This document shows, piece by piece, positions 1-12,822 of a stretch of DNA of 64,000 nt. Made by a program: the position numbers and the translations under genes. The number at the start of each line of letters is the position of its first letter. The stretch's first letter is position 1. The DNA comes from Pomacea canaliculata (Eukaryota; Mollusca; Gastropoda; Architaenioglossa; Ampullariidae): contig NC_037591.1 in NCBI RefSeq assembly GCF_003073045.1, positions 28,801,319 through 28,865,318 on the forward strand. The letters are read 5' to 3'. A model generated the notes under the pieces. That model worked only from the letters and a program-made list of their open reading frames with translations, made no database searches and was not told the DNA's origin.

Positions 1-3000
1 ACTGCCGGTATACGATGGTTAATTAGCTACTTTCAGTTTCCAATAATTAACTAAGCTTCTGCTGCTATACAAGGCTTAATTAAGTATTCTGCCAGTATTT
101 GAGGTTAATTAATTATCCATTCTTACTCTTTTTTTCTCTCTTTGACAGTGGCTTGACCTCTGACCCTAGCAACAGTCGATCGGCTTGAAGTGTGAGACGA
201 CAGGTTCGCTTCACAGCATGGCTCTTATGTGGAGGCAGAAAAATCCGCTTGTTAGGCAGCTTAATTGCTATATTTATTAAAACTTTGATTTAACTCCCTT
301 AATTTAATTGTTCCTTCATCAACCATCGACACCTTGTTGTGAGATTTAATTGTGGGTTTTGTCCGTTAATCAACAGTTTGTTAAAACCCTAGAATTGTAA
401 ATTGTATGTGGATCGTGTGCTTTTATGATTTTTTTCCTCGTTCTCTCCCTTGCTCATACCACAAGGACGGACGTTCTTCCTCTCTCCGTTCCTCCTTTCT
501 TTCTCTCTCTCTCTCACACCCGAAACAATTATGCAAACTAACGACAGAACACCAAGTTTTAAGACTAAGGAATACTATTTTTAGACTTTCTGTTCCCACT
601 GCCTGGTAACGAGAAGGGAAAGTGCTCAAGTACTCAGTATGTTCCTCATAAATATGGAGATTGGTTTCCGAGTATGCCACTGCAACACCTTTCTTCGAAA
701 AAGTATTTTAACTTCAATTATGAGATTTGTACAGAGTGTGCAAGCACTAAGTCTAAACATTTACTGACATATTTTCATTTACAATCTTTTAATGACCTTT
801 TTAAATTTTATCCCTAATGGCAGTCAAAGAGACTTAATGTTAGGGCCCTCGTTCTTAATATATATATATTGGCCATTTCACTTCCTCCTCCAAATCTTTG
901 TTTACAAAATTATCTTGGTCCCATTTTTGTAAGAAATAGTCATGAAAGTTCTTGCACTATCCCAGCTTACAAATGCAAAACATATTTATTAATCCTTTTC
1001 AGGAAATTGTTTTGTCTGCCAATGGTAACATGAGAGCATCACTTTACATAAATCATTAACACAGGCTATGAAAAAAAATAACATATCTTGAGCATATCCA
1101 ATTTACAACCTTGCTCACAAGTGTTAAAAATCTGTACACATCCATATTACTACTAAAATAGAAGTTTATTCTTGTAAAATGCCAAGTAAAACATTTCTAT
1201 CTGGTCATTCTTAGCAGGAAATGCACACGAGGTATTTCCCATTTTTTCGTTACTTTATTTTTTTGCGATATGAAGACAAGATGAAGAATGAGAGGAACTG
1301 TAACTGTGTCTCCCCTCTATCACTGCTTCCTCATTCTCTCCAAACCCCATTTCCACCTCCTTCAACAGGAGAAAAAAAAAAGAAAAAGAAAAAAAAAGCT
1401 TAATCTCTTCTTTGAGCTCCTCTTGCTTGCAACCAAGACATTTGTTCAGAATGAATAAATCTGACTTTCCACAATTTTTTTTAGATTAGTTGTAGGTTTC
1501 TCACTTCGACCTTTGACTGAAAGACTCATTGGTAATTGCATCCATTCTCCGGAATTCCTGCTGTGCCAGTCGGTTAGGTAACTTCACTCACTCAGTAGGG
1601 GTTAGGTTGCCTGTCGGATAAATGTAATCAGTTAGTTCCGTACTCATGGATAAATTGCCAATGGCCATAAATTAAGTTCTGGCCTGGGCTTAATGTGAGG
1701 TATTGAAAACGTCTTAAATTCAAGTACTAAGTGTAAGTCGACTTCGCGAAGTTTGGTTTCAACAGTCGACTTGCCGATTGACCAGCCATTGAAGTCTGGT
1801 TGTCAAAGCCATTCACATGCAAGCAGGCCAACAGAGGTGTTTGTAAGTTTGATAACAACTGGACTTATAATCAAGTCCGACTTAAGACTTCATATGAAAC
1901 CCAGCCTGCACTTAAACTTTCTCCTAGATCGATCCATCGATCCAGCCATCAGTCTCTGTGATTGCCGCTGAACACCTGGATGCAGCGGGAGCCAGACAAC
2001 GAGTTCACCACATCTTGGTCACTCATTTGAAATGGTTGCGATCTCCCCTCTCCTCCCCTCCGTCGCATTTTAATTTCATTTTAATCCATGCGACTAATAT
2101 GTTGAATCAGCTTATCAACTTCGGAGAAACAACGCCTAGATTTTTTCTGGGAAACCCTACAAAAGAAACAATGAGACTGCGCAACAATACTCCGCCATTG
2201 ATGCATCGACAGTTTCGTTTCCGGTCACTGGGAGGTGGGGAGGGGTGAAATATCATCTCCAAACCTGATCATGCCACAAACATTACAAGATTAGAAGAAG
2301 GGTGGGAGTATGATGAGCGGGAATGTGCTGGTATCACGTGACCAGCACCCTGCCGAAGGTTCTCGAGAGGTACAGAGTCACATTTGGGGCATTTTGTGTA
2401 CTTACTTTTTTAGCTTCGTCTGAACTGGATGAGACACTGAAAAAATAAATAAAGGCGGCGCTGCAACGGCTTTAACCTTATGATTAATTCTATTTAAAAA
2501 GTATTTGAAACTGAATCGAGGAACTAAAACGCCAACCGCTGTGTAGAAAGACACCACAGAGACACCCGCACAAACCGAGTAAACATCAAACACCAGCCAA
2601 AAGAAAACTAACTTTAGAGTTTTCTGTTTGGGTCTGTGGGTCTGTGGGTGAGCGTGTGGGTATGTATGCGGGTATGTAATTGTAAACAATTCGAGTTACG
2701 CACAGACCTCTTCACCTCATGCACCCACTCACCTCCTGATCTCCACCACGAAGAAAGTGTTTGCGACCCATTTACTATATAACGGAAGCAAAGACAACTT
2801 TAATAAACGTTGCATTGTTAATCCCGGGGTAGAGGAGAAAGCTGGAGAAATAACGAGCACACTGCAGGCGGAAGCGGGACCCCAGCTGGTGAGTGTTGTA
2901 CTGCAGTGTCCTGTGTGGAGAAAGCACACATCTTGTTGGAAGCTTCTGACCAAGTGCTTAAAGTAATGCAAACAAATACATTAAAGTGGAGTGTGGATGA

Positions 3001-3900
3001 TGAGCATCTGATTCTCTATTTTCTCATTGAGTAACATTACGGAATGGACTTAGCTGTGCACCCACCCGTAAAGAGGAACACTCGCTCACATTCATTAATG
3101 TGTTGATATACACACATGCTCGTGCGCACACATACACACGCACGCCAGCATACAGTCATCGTGCACAGACAAGCACACAGTCACACATAATTCCCCACTC
3201 TCTCACACACAAACGCACAGAGAAAGAGTGCAAATAGGAGAGGAAGTGGAGGTAGAATCAAAAGAATAAAAAGTACTCAGTTGATAACTAGTTATATAGC
3301 TTACCCCCCCCCATTCCAAAAATAGTTTTCCAAAAAAAAAAAAAAAAAAAAAAAGCGGCGTGTGGAGGAAAGCAGTTCTTTGTTTACAAACTGTGGTTTT
3401 GCGTCCTCTTGCTCTTCTTCATAATTTCCCCTTCCTGTCCCCGTTCCCTTGTTCCCAAGGAAACAAAACAGTGTGGAAGGGGGCAGTTGTCCCTTAATTA
3501 ATTGTTCGTGATCAAAGAGGAAATAGGGAAGACTAGAGCGATCAGTTATGGCAATTTCGGAGAAGAAATGACGAATCGTAAACGTGTCGCCTGCACTGGC
3601 GGCTGATGGAACACTGGCAGCTGATACACTGAGGGCGAGAGAGATGTTCACAACCGCACGAGGGGAAGTGTTCATTACATAGCTAGAACAGATTGGTCCT
3701 TGACGACATCAAGAAATAAGAAATAATAAGAGTGAAACAGTGACGATGATGATTGAGTTTTGGAACCGAAAAATGTTGTACTAATCGAATAAATTAAATA
3801 AAACCAAACACGCAAAGCTTATACATCGGGAGTGACAGGCTCTAACTGCACTCAGTATTCCTGTCTCATATTCCCAGTGCACATCTGGAGTGGGGTGGGT
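1..3900. other. Intergenic DNA, no supported gene
   Basis: AT-rich, non-coding-looking sequence. It holds a pyrimidine run near 490-515, a purine-rich A/G run at 1371-1398, a CA-rich stretch at about 3105-3240 and an A-tract at 3332-3354. Short open frames here have no splice-consistent extension and no recognisable domain. An E-box CACGTG occurs at about 2336. It may contain distal regulatory DNA of the Hes-type gene downstream, but nothing more can be supported. Confidence 0.6.
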
Positions 3901-3905
3901 GGGGA

Positions 3906-4377
3906 TGTGGGAATCATTTTATATTGTTCGGACGTTTCCGTTAAACAACAAACTGCAATTAAGCGAGAATTTTTTCCATGAAGACCACGGGACTACCGAA
4001 AGAAAGAAGAACTGAGCCAAAGGATGGATGAATGGCGAGGCTTTCGATGTTCAGGAATGTGCTTATGATTTACACTTGATTACGGGTGGGTCCGACCATC
4101 CAAAACAAGCGCCTCCCACAACAACCCCCTGTGCCCACCTCTCGTCACCCCGATGTCATTCATACCCGCATTCCGTCACAGTCGGGCTAATTCTGATACA
4201 GGGTGAGGGGAGAGCGTACCCCTGTCATAACGAAAGCTCAGCCAGCTGTTCGCCCTTCGCGTGCCACTACATGCATCGCGGGCGCTGATTGGCTGGCTGT
4301 GGCGGCACGCGGGGTGTCAAGCATATCCACACGCGACCTGCGCCCTCTGACCTCGTCCCTCCCGGCTCGCATAAATA
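3906..4377 (+). promoter_or_regulatory. Probable promoter region of the Hes-type gene
   Basis: A TATA-like ATAAATA lies at about 4370-4377, roughly 180 bp before the ATG at 4554. The surrounding DNA is more GC-rich and CpG-rich than its flanks. An octamer TGTGGGAA at 3906-3913 fits the CSL/Su(H) consensus YGTGRGAA, the effector site of Notch signalling, which is how many Hes genes are controlled. A single short match can arise by chance, so the Notch link is inference. Confidence 0.4.
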
Positions 4378-4553
4378 GGCAAAAAAGCATCGCTCAGTCA
4401 CTCATTCCGACACAGGCCTCGAGCAAGGGTAGCGCGGCAGTTCCGAAAAGAGAGGTGTTTGGTGTTTATTTGTTGCGGCGAGGAGAAAGCTGTTTCCGGT
4501 CACAGATGATTTCTGATGTACACAGCACGAGCGATCCTCGAGCAGACGACAAC

Positions 4554-7500
4554 ATGGATCCTGGCCTGCGATCGCGACTGTGGGACACAGCGCACAAGAC
4601 ACGGCGAGAAGTCCGAAGGGTGAGTCTTGTTTCTGTTCGCTTGGCAACCGTTAACCGCCGTACAACTCAAATCAAATCAACTTTCGTTCTTGTCACAGAT
4701 ACACGACCTTTCTTCTTGTTGTTATTGTTGTTTTCTTGTAGAGTCTGTTCGTAGTTAATTCGCTCAACGGTTTGACTTCACAAGCTGCGAGGATTTAAAA
4801 ACTAGAGAGAGGGAGTTTGGAGGAGTTTGGGAAGGGGGAGGGGGGGTCAACGGCTGTAGTGTTGTTCCCGTCTTCAACCTTTTGCTGTCGTCTGCTGTGC
4901 GGCGGTTTTGGCTGACATGAAAGAAGACTTAGGGGGACAAAGGAAATTTGAATTTCGCGTTGAGCTCGACCCGCGTTGGCGACAGTATTTAGGGTATTGG
5001 CTGTAGTCTGCACTTTGTTTGCTAGTATTCAGGGTTATCGGCTGTAAGTTTGCACTTGGCGGCAGTTGTCGATGTCACTCTACTTCGGCTCGCTGCTACA
5101 TCACTGAGAAGTCCGCTACATAACTGTACTGAGAAAAGAACTTTTATTTGAATCTTTTGCGTGTGAATTTGAAAGTTTCTATTCGGTCATAAGTACATTT
5201 AATGTGTTAACTAGAAGTGCGTTTGCCTCACCGTACAAGAAACTGAAGAGAAAAAGATTTACTCAACTACCGATACCCGCTGTTTTGATATATGCCCGCG
5301 CGATGCGTTTTTCAAGTTGTTATTGTTATTTGTCTGTCTCCCGCCATATACTTCTTATGTCTGTACATTCTTAAATTAACTTATTAAATTAAATTAATGA
5401 ACTTTTCTCAGTTCATAGCAATCTCTTTAGCCATCCCCTACTGTGTCTGAAGATACATAGCTTGATTATAACTATATGTTTGATATTACCTGCCATTGAC
5501 ATGTTATTAAAGCCCTGTTTAACTATCCCAAACCTTGAGTAATATCTATGCTTGTTTACTGTTTAGCCTTGTAGACATACTGTGTGACTTTTGAGCATGC
5601 ATTGCAAACCGACATGCATAGAAACACTTGTAGTCTCAAACACTTGGCATAACCTTCAGACATCTTAAGCTGCTGAAAACATCCCTTAACATCCTCCATT
5701 AACTTCCCTTCTGTTAAATGATCTTTAGCAATCAGTTTGAAGAATACTGTTGTTGTTACACATTGTTGATTCTGCCTGCAGGAGCGAAAACAGAAAGCGG
5801 AGCGGTCACGCAGAAACCGTCTCAACGAATCTTTCTCTGAGCTGCAGAACCTCGTGCTGTGTGGAGATAATAAGGTTGGTACGAAGAATTTTATGTTCTG
5901 CATATATTGCTCTCACACAGTATAGTGGCAATACAACATAGCATCGTTTAAAAATATCTTGGCAATAAATATAGCAGTTTTTTTTCCAAAACATCAAGTG
6001 CAAAAGAATGTGGAAAAGTGAGCTCTCTTGTAGAACTAAAACCCCACCCCGTTATAATATCATTAGCAGGTGTCTCTTATAGGGTGCGATGTAGAATTAA
6101 GCGAGGGTTGTGCAGACATCTCGCAGTTTCAATGACATTGTTTAAAATCTTTGTTCAAAGTCAGATGTTATGTTTTAGCAATTCATCCGCCTCTACCGTC
6201 CAGTTCATGCCATCTCTAACATGTTAACTCACTCTCACTTTGGTCTGACCTGTGAATTTATCTCAGTCTCCTGCCTTAAGAGCTCATCATAGCCGGGGTT
6301 GAGTAAGAGTCAACATATTGTGTCATGTGATTTAGCAACTTGTTCACGTTGACAGCTGTCTGAATGTTGCACATGGGTCACTCAGCAGCCCTGTGACGCG
6401 GACAGGGTGACTAGCTTGTGATCTTATCACACATTGCTCATGTCCACTAACCTGTGACCTTAATGCATTGCTCATGTTTCAGGATGGACAAAATGTCGAA
6501 GCAACGACTGTGCAGAAGGCCACGATCTTGGAGGCCACGGTGAGGTACATCAAGACGATACAGAGGTCACACGGCGGCGGCCACCACACTCAACCCGCCG
6601 ACGTCCGCCAGCAGTACCAGCACGGCTTCTCCACCGCCATCGACAGGATCGAACACTACCTGGCCAAAGAAGATGGCATGTCCGACGCGCTTAGGCTCGT
6701 CTTGAAGCAGCACCTGGAGAAGATGAGACGAGACCTCCTCGGCCCCGCAGACTCTCCGTGGAATGCCGGGCCAGACTCTTCTTTCAGTACCACTTCCAAC
6801 GTTGGAGCTGAACCGGCGCAGTCGATTCCACAGCTGCAGCCACTACAGCAGCAGCAGCAGCCAGGGTACCCTTGGTACCCGTGCTCAGACGGGCCGTTTT
6901 CAGGAGCGCACGGCTCGATGCTGGATACCCGACTCTCCCCCATCCACCACCAACCGTATGTCTGCCCCACAGGGTCCCCTCTGTGCGCAGGTAATAGCTG
7001 GGCTGCACCCGGGAGAGTGCCAGCTGTCCATCCATCACAGAACTACCACTCCCCAACCTGGTCCAACGTGACATCCGCAGCGCAGCTTCAGTACACCAGC
7101 ACGCCCCAAACACCGATTCCAGTTATGTACCCGGTGTCAGTGGACACTCGGGTGGGTAGTTTCAACCCACAGGACAGCGGCTACGGCTCCCCATCAGTCG
7201 CGATATCGCCCTTCTACGGGGTGGACGCGGGTGCCCCGGCCTTCCCTCCCGCCTCCAGCCCATGCAGCTTGGGCGGGGTTTTGAACCTCAGCAAGCGGAG
7301 ACGCCTGGACCATTCCTCACCGGTCCCAGCACATAGCACAAGCAGCGCTCGAGATGAGCATCCGACGTCAGCAGGGGGAGACTGCACCTCCTCGGGGCTT
7401 GCGGCTGCCGCTGGTAAGATGTCTTCGTCCGCCACCCCTTCCGGAAGGCGCAGAGATGATAATGATATCAACAGTAAAGTGGTCGACATGTGCGCCAACT

Positions 7501-7757
7501 CTGTAAGTCCCGAGGACGTGGAAATCGCGCAGATCATGGGCAAAGTCGATGATCCAGATCGAGATTGTCTCCCCTGCTCGTCCATGTTTGTCGCCCCTGA
7601 GCTGCCCGCCGCCTGGGTGTCGCCACCTGCAGACAAGGCGTCACGCTCTAACTCTGCTGCTGCTCCTGCCTTTTCATCGCCATTACTTTCGGCAGCAGAG
7701 AAAGCCTCGGATCCTCACAAGCTTGCGGCTTCTGCAGGTGCCTGGAGGCCATGGTAA
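4554..7757 (+). CDS. Hes/hairy-type bHLH-Orange transcriptional repressor
   Basis: Three coding exons: 4554-4619, 5782-5874 and 6483-7757 (66+93+1275 nt, 477 codons). All introns are GT-AG and phase 0. Residues about 12-80 form a bHLH: a basic stretch with ERSRRNRLNES, helix 1 (SELQNLVL), a loop, and helix 2 (TVQKATILEATVRYIKTIQ). Residues about 96-135 fit an Orange domain. The long Ser/Pro/Gln-rich C-terminal half ends exactly in WRPW (474-477), the Groucho/TLE recruitment motif that defines Hes/E(spl)/hairy proteins. The product should be a nuclear DNA-binding dimeric repressor. The proline usual in the Hes basic region is absent and the protein is longer than most Hes proteins, so it is a divergent member. 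The start is the first ATG of the TATA-proximal exon and places the basic region in frame. Confidence 0.9.
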
Positions 7758-10644
7758 GAGGGAAAACTGATGAGTGGTCCATCGGCATTGTGGGACATGT
7801 TTGAGATTTTCCTTCAAAACAGACAGCTAAGCTGCAAAGAGTATGACTTTAATACGAAGAGAAACTTTAAAAAAGTATTTCTTTGGTGATCACAGACTCG
7901 CAGACAGTAATGATCTTGTCTTTAAAGAGAGAGAGAGGGAGAGAAAGAGAAACAAATCTTCTGGAGAGGTATTGTAATTAACTAATTAATTATTGCAAGA
8001 TTCACAGTAAGCCAGCTTGACTTAGAATACCATGCAAACAAAATGTGAATTCTGAATTCATTCGTCGTTTTCCGATTTCTCAGTTTTGTTCAAGTCCCCA
8101 CCACGAGTTTCGAATGGCCAGATGATTCTAAGTTCACAAGTAACAACTTATTGAAGTGTGGGTACCTGTTAATTTGAACTATGTACATGCATACTGAAGT
8201 ATAAATACGAGTGAGCTTTAACGAATACTGCCACATTTTCCTTAGAGGTTTTAGTTCTCTTTTCTGGTGTACTTATTTAGGCATTATTTTTACAATAGGA
8301 TCAGATTTTTAAAAAATCGTTGAAATGATCATAATTCTGATCCCCAATTTAAAAATAAATAAGTGAAACAGAACGTAGCAATCATTCGTGTCACCGAGTT
8401 AGCTTGAAATCGGGATTCTGCCTCCACCCGTTACCAACCCCACCCATCGGGGCGTGGGTGTGGAACCTTTGATGTAAGCTGTGGCGTTTCCCTCCAGACG
8501 AAGATCTTGAACGTCGTTGGCTCGTGGTTCAGTTCCCGACAAGACCCTGCGACATTCTCGGTCCTTCGTTCTTTGACATTTTTTTTTTTGTTCAGATGAG
8601 GGTAGGCCTGCTAGCTACCGATCAGCCCAGATCAGCATGTTGGCTTGGACCAAGCTTGCGAGAAACATGGAGCTGTAAGTGGTGTGTGTTGGGTTTTTCA
8701 CTTGCTAGTGCATCCGCCAAAAAATGTTGGGAAATGCTTTACAGAACTTGTAGGTAAAACAAGTTAGACTCGAACCCATCGTGTTAAATACGTTTACGCC
8801 AAACTATCCAGATGAACAGGTAGCCACAGTCTATTATTTTATTGAGCAAGATAAACAAAATTTGAAAATAAAAAAGCCCTTAATCAAATCCTTTTTATGC
8901 GTGAACTTAAAAAAGATCGCTATGTTCAGATTCATGTAATCAAACACCATATGTATGTTTACTTTCAGCTTCTCTAAACCAAACGTTATCAAATTTCTGT
9001 GATTTGTCTGTGTACATTGTCAAGTATTGTTTGGGGATTGTAAATAGTATGTGTGATCTTCGTGCACTGTCGGAAGACTGCACTGTTTTGTAAAACCTCA
9101 AGCCTCATGCTGTGCATCTTAGAAAGCGACAAACCAAATTTTTTTTCCTCCAAATTTATGCAAGTAAATCACGATTCGGGTGTCACGTGTACGAAAAACG
9201 GAATGTTTTGTGAACCTAAATGTTTCCAGGCAAAATGGCTCGAACTCGGTCATTCCAAGAGGATGAAAGAGCTGACATTGTAGTCATACCGACAGAAACA
9301 AAGATTATAGAAGGCTAGTATTATGTCTCTGCCACTGAGTTACTGCCATATTGTCTTTCAGGGTTCATCCTCAGTTGGCTGCTGACACTACGATGGAAGA
9401 TGGCAGCACATTTCTGTACTTAAAAAAACTCTAAAAATTGTCGTTTTTCCTATTCTGGAAAGTTTACCCCTGAGATTAAAAATAATTAAAAAATACATCG
9501 TTTCTTTCCATGTTTGTTTCGAGCTTTACATTCCGCACAAATTATCTTTCTTGGTGCTTTCTATACAAGGGCAAATTGTTGAAAGTTTAAACGATGTTAA
9601 CGCATCTCCTGTGATAACTGCCTAACGATTGATGTGACAGTTGGGCACTTTTGTACCAAACTCAAATGGCACTACTTAACTACTTCGTTTTATGTATTTT
9701 GAACTGTTATAAGCTCATGGGAAGAATTAAAAAAATTTCTTCTTTGTGAAACGTTTGTGTATTTTTATTTCTTGCAACATTCTTAAGAGACGATGCTAAA
9801 ATGAATGGCTGCATCATCATCATCATCATCTTGAAACACTACACCTGAAAGTATGGTACAGAAAATCTTCAATGATCGAGGTCCGTCGATCGTTTCTTCT
9901 AGTTTACAGACGTAAACCTGCTTTATGCTGAGCACGAGTAAAAGTTAAAAAGAAAATACACGGGTAGGTGCATGCAAAAGTTTAAAAAAAAAAAGCTTCT
10001 GTTTGAAACCGAGTGGTGGTGGTGGGGGGGGGGGTGTATGGTGAAGACAACACACGTCCAACATGTCCCTGCTGGTGTGTTTAGGAAAAGGCCCCCACGG
10101 TCAGCCACATTAACCTCTGACTGCCGTGACCCTCAGTTTAATTCTCTCACTCAGCACCGGTGTCCCGTTGGTGGCAAAGAAAACAAAACAAACTGTGTTC
10201 GCACGGCCGAGTGTACCTGTCTTTCAATTGACACCTGCACCTGTAAAGTTGTGACTGCGCTATCTCACTAACTTCGCCCCGACCCCGGGGCCGTGACCGT
10301 GTCCATCAATCAAGGCGGCCTGTCCTCCGTTTTACCCCCATCCGCGATCACTCGTCACCCACCTATTGTTTCAACTTTCTCCCACGCTGCCCGTCTATAC
10401 CGGCCCTCTACAAGTTATTTTTTTCTCAAACCAGTATCACAAGTGCAGGTAACTTTACCCTCCTCATTCCTATCCACGAGGAATATTCTAAGGGAGGGAA
10501 TAAAAGTTCTTAAGTAGTAAAATGCATTAACCTCCCTTGCATCCAAATCTAGCAGAAATTTCCAAGAAAATTGTTCTTGTTCTTCATTTATTTTCACGTA
10601 CATGTGTAAATCTGTTACAATATCGTGTATACAACCATTTAGAG
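7758..10644. other. 3' flank of the Hes-type gene and intergenic DNA
   Basis: AT-rich DNA without a supportable gene. The first part is probably 3' UTR, but no single polyadenylation signal stands out. It contains a GA-rich run at about 7926-7950, a short CAT-triplet microsatellite at about 9814-9830, and a G-run flanked by TGG repeats at 10014-10035. The open frames at 9972-10271 and 10293-10517 have no recognisable domain. Confidence 0.5.
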
Positions 10645-11318
10645 CAGTGATGCCCAACCTTTTTCGGCCTGCGGGCCATATCCATTTCGGACAGCTATGT
10701 CGCGGGCCACTTCACCGCAAAAATACAAAAAAGAAAAAAACATAGAATAGAACAGCACCATTTTTATTAGAAGCAAGTTGTACTTACCATTAATTATGTA
10801 GTAATTAATGAGATATTTGAAGTTGTCTTGTTAAAATAAAAGTTAGAAATTGTCTGAAAATACATTTTAATCGAGGTACCCCAAGGCGATCCATCCTGTT
10901 TTCCACAGGAAAATGACGAAATTCAAACGCTGTTTCGATATTGCTTCCTTATCAGAACCCCATTGTTTGATACCGTGCTAGAAAGCCTGGAGTCTGTATT
11001 TTCAATCTCTTTAACGACTGATTCATATATTAATCAATCAAAAGATCACTAATCCCCTGTGGAATGCGGCGTCCCTCGTTCTCAAACACTGGTTTCCTCC
11101 CAAGACGAAAATCTAGAATGAAATCCATCGAAAGATTGAGAGACGCCACTACGTAGGGATTAATACTTCTTCTTCCCTTTTTTTCTTTTTTTTTTCTCTT
11201 AGGTTTTCTTTATTACTAACATGCCGATTTCCTGCACTGTGGGCACAAGCTTCGCGGGCCGGACGGCACCGTGTCGCGGGCCGGATATGGCCCGCGGGCC
11301 GTAGGTTGGGCATCCCTG
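10645..11318. mobile_element. hAT-type non-autonomous DNA transposon (674 bp)
   Basis: The ends are inverted repeats: it begins CAGTGATGCCCAACCTTTTT and ends with the complementary GTAGGTTGGGCATCCCTG. Both ends are followed inwards by GC-rich GCGGGCC-type subterminal motifs. The element is flanked by a perfect 8-bp direct repeat, ATTTAGAG, at 10637-10644 and 11319-11326. CAG...CTG termini with an 8-bp target duplication are the hallmark of hAT elements. The interior has no transposase frame, so it depended on an enzyme made elsewhere. Confidence 0.85.
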
Positions 11319-11440
11319 ATTTAGAGGATTACTACCGTTTGATTTGTCAGCTAAAGGACTTTCCTAGCCTCTGTGTTGATGTGATCTCTGTAACAGTCAT
11401 ATGTGCGCACCGATGAACAACTTTGTTATTGTCACTGATA

Positions 11441-11641
11441 CTACAACTACAGCTCACAGCTGCAGTAGGTGGTATAACTGAGCTGTAGTCACTACATCTC
11501 TACCGACAGCATTCACCTTGGAAACACAATGAACTCTTTGTTATGAGACTATTATTATTCTTATCTCTGTGTGTTTATATTTTAAGCGCCTTGAGTCTGA
11601 TGCTGGAAAAAGGCGCTGTACAAATATGCTATTTATTTATT
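11441..11641 (+). repeat. Dispersed repeat with SINE/LINE-type 3' tail
   Basis: The segment ends in a stretch resembling the shared tail of many tRNA-SINEs and L2-like elements: a GCGCCTTGAGTC box, GGAAAAAGGCGCTGTACAAAT, then a TTTATTTATTA run. It recurs at 15250-15389 (first part only) and at 16691-16772 (tail part). It marks the left edge of the duplicated unit that carries secreted-protein copies 1 and 2. Confidence 0.5.
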
Positions 11642-12548
11642 AGTCATAAAATTAAATCCCTAAATAAAATAAATAAAGCATATGATTTATGTGTGGATGG
11701 GCCTGATAAACAGACGAGAAATATTTACAGCATGTAATCTATGAAATTAATCAGTTCCACGTAATAAGACATTCAAACCCAAAACTGATTGTCTCTTCTG
11801 TCCATACATAAAAATGTCCGTAAAGTCCGTTTATACTGTCAGACATACAACATGATTTATGTACGAATAAGACTAAACTTCAAACAGCAGAGCTGTCAAG
11901 TTATCTTTTAAATAGTCCTTCTGGATATTAATAAAGTTACAAAGTAAATTAAAAAGGCATCTGTAAATATCTAAGAAGCTATGATATGAACAGAAAATAA
12001 TGTTTTGGAAAGAAGATCTGTTCACTCAAATGTACTTTATGAAGTCTATATGTATATAATCATAGAAAGTCTTGATGTTCTTCTCTTAAAATTTTTATTG
12101 ATCTCCTTTTTAAAAATTATATGTTTTGAAACAAGTAGGACTGGAATTTTACCTACTTACGGTAAGCATGATCTGGAGGGAAAAAGCGTTGACGGTTGAC
12201 GTCATCAAGATAGACAGCCACCCCATCACCATCCCACCAACCCCTAAATGCGTAAAGTATTTTATCAGATGAGGTAGTCCGAGGCCTTCTTTCTGTCCTT
12301 GTAGGACTGAGTTGACCTGCTCAGCCTGTATCTGAGAAAGGTTAGCACGAGGGATGTACGTCAGACGGGAAAGTGCGTGTGTGGGTGGGGGGAGGGTGTG
12401 GAGGAAGTCAACACACACACACACACGCAACACGCAAAATTTGGACCAGTGGACGGCAAAGTAGGGATTGGAGGAGAGACTAGAGAATTTTGGTCCTCAA
12501 TTTCGGGCCTAATTTTGTTTCTTCAGCTGTAAACTTTAGCTGGGGGAT

Positions 12549-12555
12549 TATAAAA
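12549..12555 (+). promoter_or_regulatory. TATA box, secreted-protein gene copy 1
   Basis: TATAAAA lies 74 bp before the ATG at 12623. The same box at the same distance precedes copy 2 (17675-17681), within closely matching flanking DNA. The spacing and conservation support a focused core promoter. Confidence 0.75.
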
Positions 12556-12622
12556 GTCCCATTGCCAGACCGTTGCAGTTACTTCTGCTTGACAGCTTGA
12601 GCTTCACTTCACAACCGACATC

Positions 12623-12783
12623 ATGAGGGCTGTCTTCGTTCTTGTTGCCGTCGCACTGGTGGTGGTAAGTCGGTACCACAATCCTTTTGATATAAAAGCT
12701 AGTAACAGCATATACAGAAGTTTAGTATGTGTTCTTAGATGAATTTAATGGTGAGATTAGGTCTGAGCAAGTGTTCGAATAAT

Positions 12784-12822
<39 letters not shown>

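Noticed and set aside
2402..2689. 95-codon minus-strand open frame with a hydrophobic stretch
   Set aside because: Its N-terminal part is low-complexity sequence encoded by a GTGGGT-type repeat, and no supporting splice or promoter signal was found.
3301..3675. 124-codon minus-strand open frame
   Set aside because: It reads through the poly-A/T tract into a run of Phe and has no domain, splice partner or conserved context.
6656..7636. Several long frames in other phases over the Hes last exon
   Set aside because: They are shadows of the GC-rich coding exon; the + frame ending in WRPW explains the region.
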